NCBI GenBank assembly: GCA_019421365.1
Contig: JAHZFJ010000018.1
Span: 1 to 64,000 of the forward strand
Direction of reading: 5' to 3'
Length of the DNA: 64,000 bases
From: Lachnospiraceae bacterium
Lineage (GTDB): Bacteria > Bacillota > Clostridia > Lachnospirales > Lachnospiraceae
The notes under the pieces were generated by a model that made no database searches, was not told the DNA's origin, and was given only the letters and a program-made list of their open reading frames with translations. The stretch's first letter is position 1. Every line of letters starts with the position of its first letter. Below, piece by piece: positions 1-7,473 of this stretch. The position numbers and the translations under genes are program-made.

Positions 1-79
1 AGTAACAATGCGGTTCGAAGCACCATTAGTAGAAACTAGATGAATAATCTAGGATTATTTATATACATACTAACTTATC

Positions 80-676
80 TTAGAACTTTTCTAATAATAA
101 TTTAGCTCTTTCAATTGCTTCGTCAACTTTAGCTTGAACATCTGCTCCTACAACATCAACATTTTCTATTGCAATTGTTTCCATGTCTGTCACACCAAAG
201 AATGCGAAAATAGTCTTCAAATATCTATCTCCCATTTCATATGGAGCATTCGCATATTCACCACCTCTAGCCACGATATGAACTGCTTTTTTATTATTTA
301 ATAATCCAACTGGGCCTTCTGCAGTATACTTGAATGTTATTCCTGTAACACTTACATAATCAATGTAAGCTTTTAATATTGCAGGCATACTTAGATTCCA
401 CATTGGTGCTGCTACGATATATTTATCTGCTTCTGCAAATTGATATGCATATTTTAATATTGGATTATTCTTACTTTCTTCATCCTTAGGTCCGAATATC
501 TTACCTAAATCTTCTGGTCTTAAGAAATCTATATTTTCCTTATATAAATCCAATTCAATTATTTCATCTTCAGGATTTCTCTTCTTATATTCTTCTACAA
601 AATTATCTGAAACCTTAAATGTTCTTGATTCTCCATCATTCTTAATATTCGCTTTAATATATAGTACTTTACTCAT
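80..676 (-). CDS. azoR: FMN-dependent NADH azoreductase (AzoR-like)
   Basis: The 198-residue product has the flavodoxin-like fold of AzoR quinone/azo reductases, cytosolic FMN enzymes that reduce quinones and azo compounds with NAD(P)H two electrons at a time. Visible signs are the N-terminal MSKVLYIKANIK strand followed by the ESRTF phosphate-binding loop, and the PMWNLSMPAILKAYIDYV segment that contacts FMN. Length matches the family (about 200-210). An upstream in-frame start at 727 would add 17 residues, but the ATG at 676 has GGAGGAAG just before it and starts at the conserved motif. It follows the pirin gene on the same strand by about 50 bp, so both are probably one transcript controlled by the MarR gene upstream. 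Quinone or electrophile detoxification is inferred from this context. Confidence 0.9.
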   Translation of the reverse strand: MSKVLYIKANIKNDGESRTFKVSDNFVEEYKKRNPEDEIIELDLYKENIDFLRPEDLGKIFGPKDEESKNNPILKYAYQFAEADKYIVAAPMWNLSMPAILKAYIDYVSVTGITFKYTAEGPVGLLNNKKAVHIVARGGEYANAPYEMGDRYLKTIFAFFGVTDMETIAIENVDVVGADVQAKVDEAIERAKLLLEKF

Positions 677-727
677 CTTTCTTCCTCCGATATAATTCTT
701 TACTTGTATTTTTTTATTTATATTCAA

Positions 728-1606
728 CTAAAAGTCTTGTTGTCCAAATTTATTATTTTCAAAATCTTCATATGCTTGATATATCTCATCTGTTGTATTC
801 ATAACAAATGGTCCATACGATGCAATAGGTTCATCTATTGGTTCCCCACTTAATACGATAAATAGAGTTTCCTCTGCCACTGACTCAACTATAATCTCAC
901 CAGGTACATTATCAAATAGAATAAAATCTTTTTCTTTCGCTACTCGATCGCCGTTTATTTTAACTTCACCTTTTAATACGAGCATTCCTGTATTAAAGTT
1001 ATTTGGTTCGCTTAGAGTAACTTTTCCATTCATGTTCAAACTTACGTTATAGATATTCATCTTAGTAAAAGTACTAGCTGGTCCATGTACCCCTTTTACT
1101 GTTCCTGCAATAATATTAATTTCTCCTTGATTATCATCAAGTTTTATCTTTCCCATATCTTCTTTTAATAAGGTTTGATATTTGGGCTCCGACATCTTCT
1201 TATCTTTAGGTAGGTTAACCCAAAGTTGTATCATATGAAGCGTTCCACCTTGTTTGCTAAATTCTTTCTCATGATACTCTTTATGCAAGATTCCTGATGC
1301 GGCTGTCATCCATTGAACGTCGCCAGGTCCGATAATTCCATGATTTCCTTTGTTATCGTGATGCTCTACTTTTCCTTCATAGGCAATCGTTACGGTTTCA
1401 AATCCACGATGTGGATGCGCTCCGACTCCACGAACACTAGATGATGGTTCGTAATAATGTGGTGCATGATAATCTAATAAAAATATAGGAGATAATCGTT
1501 TCAAATCATTTCCTGCAGGTAGATATTGTGCTACCTTAAACCCATCTCCAACCATATGAGAGTCTGCTGTTCTAAATATCTTTTCTATCGTTCTAAATTG
1601 CTCCAT
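728..1606 (-). CDS. Pirin family protein (YhaK/quercetin dioxygenase-like bicupin)
   Basis: This 292-residue bicupin carries the pirin metal motif in its N-terminal cupin: AHPHRGFETVTIAYEG around residues 62-77, then WMTAASGILHKEYHEKEF with the remaining His and Glu ligands. Pirins bind Fe or similar metals; some oxidise quercetin and others act as redox sensors, so the exact reaction is not predictable here. The start at 1606 has AAAGGAGGG upstream. A MarR-type palindrome at 1644-1663 lies directly upstream of the gene, and azoreductase follows, which fits an electrophile-responsive operon. Family assignment is firm; the substrate is unknown. Confidence 0.88.
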   Translation of the reverse strand: MEQFRTIEKIFRTADSHMVGDGFKVAQYLPAGNDLKRLSPIFLLDYHAPHYYEPSSSVRGVGAHPHRGFETVTIAYEGKVEHHDNKGNHGIIGPGDVQWMTAASGILHKEYHEKEFSKQGGTLHMIQLWVNLPKDKKMSEPKYQTLLKEDMGKIKLDDNQGEINIIAGTVKGVHGPASTFTKMNIYNVSLNMNGKVTLSEPNNFNTGMLVLKGEVKINGDRVAKEKDFILFDNVPGEIIVESVAEETLFIVLSGEPIDEPIASYGPFVMNTTDEIYQAYEDFENNKFGQQDF

Positions 1607-1643
1607 TCTATTTCCCTCCTTTCTTCAATAAATAATACCAAAA

Positions 1644-1663
1644 ATATTACTAATTAGTGATAT
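1644..1663. promoter_or_regulatory. Probable MarR operator upstream of pirin-azoR
   Basis: ATATTACTAATTAGTGATAT is a 20-bp palindrome with one mismatch. It matches 19 of 20 bases of a second palindrome at 2135-2154 upstream of the marR gene itself. Two copies in front of the two transcription units are strong evidence for a shared dimeric MarR site. Confidence 0.75.
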
Positions 1664-1681
1664 CTATTTAAATTTTTTATC

Positions 1682-2125
1682 TTAATGTTCTTTAAACTTT
1701 TTAAGTATTGTTCTTAGCATGATTTTTTCTTCATCACTTAAAACCTTAAAAATCTCTTTGATATTATTAAAATGATTCGGTAAAATAACTTCCATACATT
1801 GTTTTCCTTTATCAGTTAGTGATATGATACAGGATCGCTTATCTTTGGGGTCCACATTCCTGTGTATGAATCCATCCTTTTCTAGATTTTTTATTACTAC
1901 CGTTATATTGCCAGATGTCGTTAATATCTTTTCTATCAGCTCGTGTATCCTAAGATCACCTTTGCTATATAGTGCTTCTAAAACTCCAAATTGAGTTGGC
2001 GTAAGGCCACTCTCTTTAATTGTCTGATACTCTTTCTTATGAATTGTATGTTCTGCTTTTGTGAAGACAACCAAAGTAGCTAAATCCAGTTCACTTTCTT
2101 TCATCAGTTCTTTTAATGTTTTCAT
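1682..2125 (-). CDS. MarR family transcriptional regulator
   Basis: The 147-residue protein has the MarR winged-helix layout: an N-terminal dimerisation helix, the TQFGVLEALYSKGDLRIHELIEKIL recognition region (about 44-70), the wing GFIHRNVDPKDKRSCIISLTDKG (about 85-107) with the conserved D-K-R-S, and a C-terminal helix. It is probably an autoregulated repressor, since the 2135-2154 palindrome sits just upstream of its start and a near-identical copy precedes the pirin-azoreductase genes it is transcribed towards. No clear Shine-Dalgarno is seen before ATG 2125, so it may be weakly translated or leaderless. The inducer is not visible; quinones or other electrophiles are likely from the neighbours. 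Confidence 0.88.
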   Translation of the reverse strand: MKTLKELMKESELDLATLVVFTKAEHTIHKKEYQTIKESGLTPTQFGVLEALYSKGDLRIHELIEKILTTSGNITVVIKNLEKDGFIHRNVDPKDKRSCIISLTDKGKQCMEVILPNHFNNIKEIFKVLSDEEKIMLRTILKKFKEH

Positions 2126-2134
2126 GTATTTAAT

Positions 2135-2154
2135 ATATCACTAATTAGTGATAT
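2135..2154. promoter_or_regulatory. Probable MarR autoregulatory operator
   Basis: ATATCACTAATTAGTGATAT is a perfect 20-bp palindrome 10 bases upstream of the marR start codon. It differs by one base from the site at 1644-1663. Confidence 0.78.
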
Positions 2155-2197
2155 TGTCAAATTAATTTTCAGACTATTTCAAATTTATTTTTTTAAT

Positions 2198-2872
2198 TTA
2201 CTGTTTATTAATAAGCATCAATAAAAAAACAGCACATAAACCTATGCAAGAAAATGCTACTGTTCTAACACCTATAATATCTGACATTATTGCTCCTATC
2301 GCTGCTCCTATAATAAAGATAACAATGATACCTATGTATTCAAGGCCGGACTGTAACTCTCTTCTATCTTTAGTTTCTGCATATCTACATAGGATTTCCG
2401 TAGCACTTCGCAGATTTCCCGTACACATCGTTGTTGCCATTGCATTCCCATTGAATTTACGGAAACTTTGCACTTGAAGGGAACATACAAATGACACTAA
2501 AACATTAGCTAGCGTATCATACCAACCTCCATTTGGTATGAATGCAATACCAATAAGAACAAGCATTTCACAAACAATAATGATCTGTCTCCAATGAACC
2601 CTCACACTGTTTTTGTATCTTTTTCGAACAAGCTCTGCAATTAAGACTCCAAGTACGAATGCTATAATTGGAATTAAATATTTCATACTTTCAAGGAAGT
2701 TTCCCTGTGCCAGCTTTATTCCTAACAGTACAATGTTCCCTGTTTGTGCATTAGCAAACACGCCACCTCTGCAAATATAAGTATAAGCATCAAGGAAACC
2801 ACCAACACAAGCAAGTATCATCCCTAACATAATTTTTTCAGACATCTGTTTATTTTTGTTTATTGTATTCAT
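2198..2872 (-). CDS. YoaK family (DUF1275) membrane protein
   Basis: This 224-residue integral membrane protein matches the YoaK/DUF1275 family: GGFLDAYTYICRGGVFANAQTGNIVLLG near the N terminus (about 20-47) and NGNAMATTMCTGNLRSATEIL in the middle are the family's signature segments. Hydrophobic stretches suggest six membrane helices. Function in the family is not established; a transporter-like role is often assumed. It is monocistronic as far as can be seen, between marR and a LysR gene on the same strand. Only a weak purine-rich ribosome site precedes ATG 2872; M10 or M15 are alternative starts. Confidence 0.85.
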   Translation of the reverse strand: MNTINKNKQMSEKIMLGMILACVGGFLDAYTYICRGGVFANAQTGNIVLLGIKLAQGNFLESMKYLIPIIAFVLGVLIAELVRKRYKNSVRVHWRQIIIVCEMLVLIGIAFIPNGGWYDTLANVLVSFVCSLQVQSFRKFNGNAMATTMCTGNLRSATEILCRYAETKDRRELQSGLEYIGIIVIFIIGAAIGAIMSDIIGVRTVAFSCIGLCAVFLLMLINKQ

Positions 2873-2930
2873 GTTTTCGCTTCTTTCATTTGGTATATTT
2901 CATTTCTCTTAAGTTTATATATATAACACA

Positions 2931-3812
2931 CTATTCCCATTCCATACGAATAACGTAATCTTTAAATCGATTCGAATTAGTAGGAAGGCCAATTTTCTTA
3001 TTCCAGCCCATATAGATATTCTTATAACCAATATCATCCTTAATTTTGATTATTGATATCTTATTTGTATTAATCATAGGGGTATTTACCACAATTGCAA
3101 TACCCGCACCAGCCGCAACTAAACCTGTAAGCATATTATCCTCACTTGGTTCCACCGATATCTTAGGTGTATAACCAAGTAATTCTGTGTATGATACTTT
3201 TTTGCTAAGGTTCTTGCCGCTATAAGCGATAAAATACTCGTCTTTTAGATCTTTCAAATAGACCTCTTCTTGTTTTGATAAATAATGATTTTTTGAAACT
3301 ATTAAGACATACTCTTCCTTCTTAACTAAAACCGATTCTATCTCATTATATTTATCAATACATTCTTTTTTATCGAAGAAACCTAAATGAATTCTTTCAT
3401 ATCGTAAATCGTTTAAAAGTTCATCTATATCCCTAATATTAAAATTAAATTTGATATGACCATGTTGATTTAGAAATTCACTGATTACAAACGGTATAAA
3501 GGATATTCCGATACAATTAGTTGCAGCTACTGATATAACCTGATCATTACCATCCTTCATTTCTTCAATTTTTTTAATACCTCTTTCGATATCAGCAAGA
3601 GCTGATTCTGCATATTTAAGAAACACTTCACCGTATTTGGTTATCTTTATGTTTCTTCCGTCTCTTTCAAACAATTTAACATCTAACTCTTCCTCTAGTT
3701 TCGATATTGCTTTACTTAAAGCTGGTTGACTTACGGATAACGCATTAGAAGCAGCAGTAATCTTTTTAGTTTCGGCTATCACTTTAAAATACTCTAACTG
3801 TTGCAAATTCAT
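2931..3812 (-). CDS. LysR family transcriptional regulator
   Basis: The product starts MNLQQLEYFKVIAETKKITAA, the standard LysR winged helix (residues 1-60), followed by a periplasmic-binding-like effector domain (about 85-293) for about 293 residues, the usual length. A GTG at 3821 would add three residues, but the ATG at 3812 has GGAG at correct spacing and matches the canonical LysR N terminus. The 525-bp noncoding region upstream separates it from the divergent ferredoxin-nitroreductase gene, which is the most natural target. No clear T-N11-A site was pinned down. Confidence 0.85.
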   Translation of the reverse strand: MNLQQLEYFKVIAETKKITAASNALSVSQPALSKAISKLEEELDVKLFERDGRNIKITKYGEVFLKYAESALADIERGIKKIEEMKDGNDQVISVAATNCIGISFIPFVISEFLNQHGHIKFNFNIRDIDELLNDLRYERIHLGFFDKKECIDKYNEIESVLVKKEEYVLIVSKNHYLSKQEEVYLKDLKDEYFIAYSGKNLSKKVSYTELLGYTPKISVEPSEDNMLTGLVAAGAGIAIVVNTPMINTNKISIIKIKDDIGYKNIYMGWNKKIGLPTNSNRFKDYVIRMEWE

Positions 3813-4337
3813 AATTCCCACTCCATGTTCATTGCATATTAAGTGATCATTAACTTTTAGTTATATATCTATAATTATTATCAAATAGACTAAAGTCCAT
3901 ATATAATGATATAATCTCATAGTCGTAAAAATCTATAACTTAGTATTATAGCTAAATTATAATTTTTAGGCATACTTTTGTCAAATTATTTAATACCTAA
4001 ACCTGTACTTGAGTGTCATCAATGTAAATTAGCAAAACTCTTAGCCACATACAATTGCTTCACTGTTGACGTACTATAACTAAAAACGATAGCAAAACAC
4101 CTATAGTACTTCTTAGTGTGTACTTAATAACCTAGGAAGGCGAGGCATGGACGACGAGCCAGCCTGAGCTGAGGCAGGAGGCCGAATCGAAGGCGGTTCC
4201 ATATTATGTCGATACCTTTCTATACACACTTAGAAGTACTTAGGTGAGTAGCGTGTTTTATGTTATAGGACGACAGCAAAGAAGCTCTGAAAACGTATAG
4301 GAGTTTTGCATCAAAACTATTAAAGGAGTGATTTTAC
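3813..4337. other. Intergenic region between LysR gene and ferredoxin-nitroreductase
   Basis: This 525-bp gap contains no convincing ORF. Its left third is AT-rich and may hold the divergent promoters. The right part is occupied by the long imperfect palindrome at 4032-4309, whose centre is much richer in G+C than the surroundings. Confidence 0.6.
4032..4309. repeat. Long imperfect inverted repeat with GC-rich core
   Basis: GCAAAACTC at 4032-4040 pairs with GAGTTTTGC at 4301-4309. Inside these ends the left segment about 4064-4122 and the right segment about 4222-4278 are imperfect reverse complements, including TAGTACTTCTTAGTGTGTA against TACACACTTAGAAGTACTTA. The unpaired centre, 4130-4200, is GC-rich and contains short hairpins such as GCCT-GAGCTG-AGGC. 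No ORF is present. It could be a structured RNA, a MITE-like or REP-like element, or a fold-back regulatory region. It is distinct in sequence from the palindrome at 20187-20440. Confidence 0.6.
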
Positions 4338-5159
4338 ATGTTTTCAGTAGATAAAGAAAAATGTATTGCCTGCCAGCAATGTATCAAAGACTGCCCTACA
4401 CACATTATCTCACTAAAAGATGGTAAGGCAGACATCTATGGTGAAAATTGTTTAAAATGTGGACACTGTGTTGCCGTCTGTCCAGTTGAAGCCGTATCAA
4501 CAGATGATTATAATATGGATGAGGTAAAACCTTATGACAAAGATACTTTTTCCGTAGATCCCGACTCTTTATTAAATTTCATTCAGTTTAGAAGAAGTAT
4601 TCGAAGATTTAAGGATAAAGATATCGAGCAAGAAAAAATCCTAAAAATTATTGAAGCAGGACGTTATACTCAAACCGGAACGAACAGCCAAGATGTATCC
4701 TATATTGTTGTTAGAGAGCAATTAGATGAATTGAAAAACCTTACTTATGAAAGTTTAAAACAAAAAGGTGAGTATATACTTGCAAATCCAACTCCTGAAA
4801 CAGAGTACTTAAAACGCTATGCGAGTATGTGGGTAAATATGTACAGTAAGTTCAAAGAAGACCCACTTAATAACGACACGTTATTCTTTAATGCTCCACT
4901 TGCAATTTTTGTTACATCACCTTCACCACTTAATGCAGGATTATCTTCGTCCAATATGGAACTTATGACAGATGCACTAGGCCTTGGAACATTCTTTAGT
5001 GGCTTCTCAATCGCTGCCGCCAAAGATAATAAAGAGATTTTAAATTTACTTGGTGTTGCTAATGGTAATCACTTAATTTCATGTCTAGTAATTGGTTATC
5101 CTGATGTAAAATACCAAAGAACTGTTCCACGAAAAAAAGCTAACGTAAATTGGATTTAA
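4338..5159 (+). CDS. Nitroreductase family protein with N-terminal 2[4Fe-4S] ferredoxin domain
   Basis: The 273-residue protein begins with two ferredoxin motifs, CIACQQCIKDCP (residues 9-20) and CLKCGHCVAVCP (about 38-49), and continues into a nitroreductase fold starting at FRRSIRRFKDKDIEQEKI (about 85-102), with ELMTDALGLGTFFSGF as the flavin-pocket helix. This fusion is common in anaerobes, where ferredoxin-type clusters feed electrons to an FMN site; the physiological acceptor is unknown. AAAGGAG precedes ATG 4338 at good spacing. It is divergent from the LysR gene across the palindromic region and is followed by a hairpin at 5181-5214. Confidence 0.9.
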   Translation: MFSVDKEKCIACQQCIKDCPTHIISLKDGKADIYGENCLKCGHCVAVCPVEAVSTDDYNMDEVKPYDKDTFSVDPDSLLNFIQFRRSIRRFKDKDIEQEKILKIIEAGRYTQTGTNSQDVSYIVVREQLDELKNLTYESLKQKGEYILANPTPETEYLKRYASMWVNMYSKFKEDPLNNDTLFFNAPLAIFVTSPSPLNAGLSSSNMELMTDALGLGTFFSGFSIAAAKDNKEILNLLGVANGNHLISCLVIGYPDVKYQRTVPRKKANVNWI

Positions 5160-5180
5160 TAAAATAGTTATAATAATCAA

Positions 5181-5214
5181 AGGGGAATTCACCTGTACTA
5201 ACAGTGAATCCCCT
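5181..5214 (+). terminator. Possible terminator after ferredoxin-nitroreductase
   Basis: AGGGGAATTCAC (5181-5192) pairs with GTGAATCCCCT (5204-5214) with one bulged base. The following run CTTAAT is only weakly U-rich, so termination strength is uncertain. Confidence 0.45.
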
Positions 5215-5243
5215 CTTAATTACATCTAATTATAAGCATATAA

Positions 5244-5271
5244 AAAGGTTGTAGTATTAACCACAACCTTT
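5244..5271 (-). terminator. Terminator of the zinc-ribbon miniprotein gene
   Basis: On the minus strand AAAGGTTGT (from 5271) pairs with ACAACCTTT (to 5244) and is followed by TTTTTA. It lies 12 bases after the stop codon of the small gene at 5283-5435. Confidence 0.7.
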
Positions 5272-5282
5272 AACAATCAATA

Positions 5283-5435
5283 TTATCTTCTTTTTTGATC
5301 TTTTTTAGCTTTTCTACAAGACGTACATCTTGTTGGCTCATTGTCAAATCCTTTTTCTTTGTAGAATTCTTGTTCTCCTACTGAAAATATAAATTCGCTA
5401 CCACAATCTCTGCATGTAATATTCTTATCTGTCAT
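5283..5435 (-). CDS. Small zinc-ribbon protein (50 aa)
   Basis: A 50-residue protein reads MTDKNITCRDCGSEFIFSVG, then a Glu/Lys-rich middle, then a second pair in RCTSCRKAKK and a basic tail. Two CxxC pairs about 29 residues apart form a typical one-zinc ribbon like the PF13451-type putative zinc-binding proteins; the EQEFYKEKGF segment is characteristic of that family. AGGAGG lies nine bases before the ATG, and a terminator follows. Function is unknown in the family; nucleic acid or protein binding is the usual guess. It lies alone between the nitroreductase and flavin reductase genes. Confidence 0.85.
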   Translation of the reverse strand: MTDKNITCRDCGSEFIFSVGEQEFYKEKGFDNEPTRCTSCRKAKKDQKRR

Positions 5436-5601
5436 AAATAATCCTCCTAAAATTAAAGAATTTATTTTGATATAATAATCTCTAACTTTCGAGAAACTAT
5501 TTACCTAAATGAAACTCGTTATTGTTAGCATATTTGCTACTAACTTACAATAACATATTATTCTATTTATTACAATACTTTTCTAAATTACTTTTAAAAT
5601 A

Positions 5602-6138
5602 CTATTCGATAATGTAAGCACCAACAATTTCGCCATAGTAAGCTGTATGGAAATCTCTATTTGCTCCATGGAATGAACCATCTACATCTTGAGGATAACA
5701 ATCTTTCAGAATTTCCTCTGTAATCTCATTCTTGTCTTGCTTTTGTTTATATATAACTTTACATTCAAGTGTTAACGGAAGTTCTTTTATCCCTGGAACA
5801 GAAATATTTTTGGATTCTTCAAGTGTCAAATTAAGTTCACTAATTTTATCAGTGGTATGACCTGATTTCGTTCCACATACACCTAAAATCTTTCTTTCAA
5901 ATTCACCAATTGGAATATTTACAGTGAATTCAGGATTTTTTTCAAGTTGATGTTTTGTAAAACGATTTTCTCTTACAAAAATTGTGAATATAGGTTTTCC
6001 CCATTCAATCCCAAGAGTCCCCCATGAAATTGTCATTGAGTTAACTTTATCCTCTACCTTTGTTGTTACCAAGACACCCTTCTGAACAGCTTTCATAATT
6101 TCATTAGCATAATCAAATACTTCTATTTCTTTTTTCAT
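5602..6138 (-). CDS. Flavin reductase family protein (FMN-binding split barrel)
   Basis: This 178-residue protein fits the flavin reductase-like/DIM6-NTAB family: KGVLVTTKVEDKVNSMTISWGTLGIEWGKPIFTIFVRENRFTKHQLE (about 19-65) carries the FMN-binding strands with Ser/Thr-rich loops and conserved RxxRFT. Clostridial homologues are small FMN proteins of uncertain electron acceptor. A good AAGGAGGACG ribosome site precedes ATG 6138. It is divergent from an Old Yellow Enzyme homologue with two matching 28-bp sites between them, so the two flavoenzymes are likely co-regulated. Confidence 0.85.
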   Translation of the reverse strand: MKKEIEVFDYANEIMKAVQKGVLVTTKVEDKVNSMTISWGTLGIEWGKPIFTIFVRENRFTKHQLEKNPEFTVNIPIGEFERKILGVCGTKSGHTTDKISELNLTLEESKNISVPGIKELPLTLECKVIYKQKQDKNEITEEILKDCYPQDVDGSFHGANRDFHTAYYGEIVGAYIIE

Positions 6139-6198
6139 AATATCGTCCTCCTTGAAAATCTATTATCACTATAATAAATTATTATATAACCAATAGCA

Positions 6199-6226
6199 AG
6201 TATGCACTTTTATGTTAGATACTATC
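6199..6226 (+). promoter_or_regulatory. 28-bp putative operator, copy 1
   Basis: AGTATGCACTTTT, five variable bases, then AGATACTATC. The same two blocks with the same spacing recur on the opposite strand at 6271-6298. The AGTATGCACTTTT and TACTATC elements resemble HxlR/YodB-type boxes in Firmicutes, but no such regulator is encoded in this window, so the binding factor is inferred. Confidence 0.65.
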
Positions 6227-6270
6227 TTAAAGGTAAGTTAGATTAATTCTTCTTTAACACTCTCTTTCTT

Positions 6271-6298
6271 GATAGTATCTATCAAAAAAGTGCATACT
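6271..6298 (-). promoter_or_regulatory. 28-bp putative operator, copy 2 (inverted)
   Basis: Reverse complement of copy 1: 23 of 28 bases are fixed and only the five-base spacer differs. The copies are 44 bp apart, one nearer each of the divergent flavoenzyme genes. Confidence 0.65.
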
Positions 6299-6365
6299 AT
6301 CTATATTTTTTTATTTATTATATAATCACTCACGAATAGAAAACACGAAAAGGAGCAAGATTAAT

Positions 6366-7346
6366 TTGATTAATTTATTCGAGAATACTAATATAGGTGG
6401 CTTAAAAACAAAGAATCATTTTATACGTTCTGCAACAGCTGATAGTAAAGCGTCAGATAATGGCCATTTAACAAATGCACTTAAAGAACAATATATAGCT
6501 TTTGCAAAAGGTGGGGTCGGCACTATTATCACTGGCTATTCTTATATCTCTGAAATGGAAAAACCAGAAAAGAATATGCTTGGTATATATGATGATAGCT
6601 TTATAAACGAGTATACAAAACTTACAGATATGATTCATGATGTTGGTGCGAAAATTGTAATGCAAATTGTTTATGGTGGTTCATTTAGTCAAGGTAATCC
6701 TGATAATAAGAGTGTTTGGGGTCCATCACCAATTAAACATCCAAGTTCAGGAATTACACCAATAGAAATGACGAAAAATGATATTACACTACTAATTAAA
6801 TATTTTGTTAATGCCGCAATACGTGTAAAAAATTCTGGCTTTGATGGTGTGCAAATCCATGTGGCTCATGGCTATGTCCTTAGTCAGTTTCTTTCTCCAC
6901 TATTCAATAAACGAACAGATGAATATGGTGGTTGCATAGAAAATCGTGCAAGAATTGTTATTGAAGTTTATAATGCAGTACGTAAAGAAGTAGGAGCTGA
7001 TTACCCATTATGGGTTAAAATTAATTCTAATGATGAAGAAGATGGCGGTATGACTACGGAAGAATGTTTCCTCGTATCAAAAATGCTATCTGATGCAGGG
7101 ATAGATGCAATCGAAATCAGTGGTGGAGAATGGCGAAAACATAGCATTACAGAAAGAAACTACTATAAAGATGCTGCTATAGAACTTGCCAAAAGAATTC
7201 CTACACCAATAATACTAACAGGTGGAAATAGAGAATTAGAAGCTATTCAAGAGATAGCTGATAACAGTAATGTAAATTTATTTGGATTTGCTCGCCCATT
7301 AATGAAAAATCCAAATTATATAAATGAATTGAAAGAAGGGTTATAG
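6366..7346 (+). CDS. NADH:flavin oxidoreductase, Old Yellow Enzyme family
   Basis: The 326-residue TIM-barrel protein shows OYE family landmarks: IRSATADSKASDNGHLT near residues 21-37, GVQIHVAHGYVLSQFLSPLFNKRTDEYGG (about 161-189) with the substrate-binding His and the NxRxDxYGG-like segment, and LTGGNR plus FGFARPLMKNP near the C terminus for FMN phosphate binding. There is no C-terminal Fe-S/FAD extension, so it is the short form. The start is TTG at 6366, with AAGGAG about ten bases upstream. It is divergent from the flavin reductase gene and ends in a strong bidirectional terminator. Reduction of enones or nitro compounds is likely; the substrate is unknown. Confidence 0.88.
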   Translation: MINLFENTNIGGLKTKNHFIRSATADSKASDNGHLTNALKEQYIAFAKGGVGTIITGYSYISEMEKPEKNMLGIYDDSFINEYTKLTDMIHDVGAKIVMQIVYGGSFSQGNPDNKSVWGPSPIKHPSSGITPIEMTKNDITLLIKYFVNAAIRVKNSGFDGVQIHVAHGYVLSQFLSPLFNKRTDEYGGCIENRARIVIEVYNAVRKEVGADYPLWVKINSNDEEDGGMTTEECFLVSKMLSDAGIDAIEISGGEWRKHSITERNYYKDAAIELAKRIPTPIILTGGNRELEAIQEIADNSNVNLFGFARPLMKNPNYINELKEGL

Positions 7347-7354
7347 GTAAACAC

Positions 7355-7400
7355 AAAATCAGGGAAGAAATTCACAAAATGAATTCTTCCCTGATTTATA
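7355..7400. terminator. Bidirectional terminator between OYE and aldehyde dehydrogenase genes
   Basis: AAATCAGGGAAGAAATTC (7356-7373) pairs almost perfectly with GAATTCTTCCCTGATTT (7381-7397), flanked by A and T runs. It sits between convergent genes. Confidence 0.8.
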
Positions 7401-7473
7401 TTTATATGGTTTGAGCACACTCATTAACTAAAATTAATCTATTTATATATTCCCAAAATCCATATATAGTTTC

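Noticed and set aside
4130..4200. GC-rich core considered as a tRNA or known riboswitch
   Set aside because: No cloverleaf, T-loop GTTCRAN motif or riboswitch core motif could be found.
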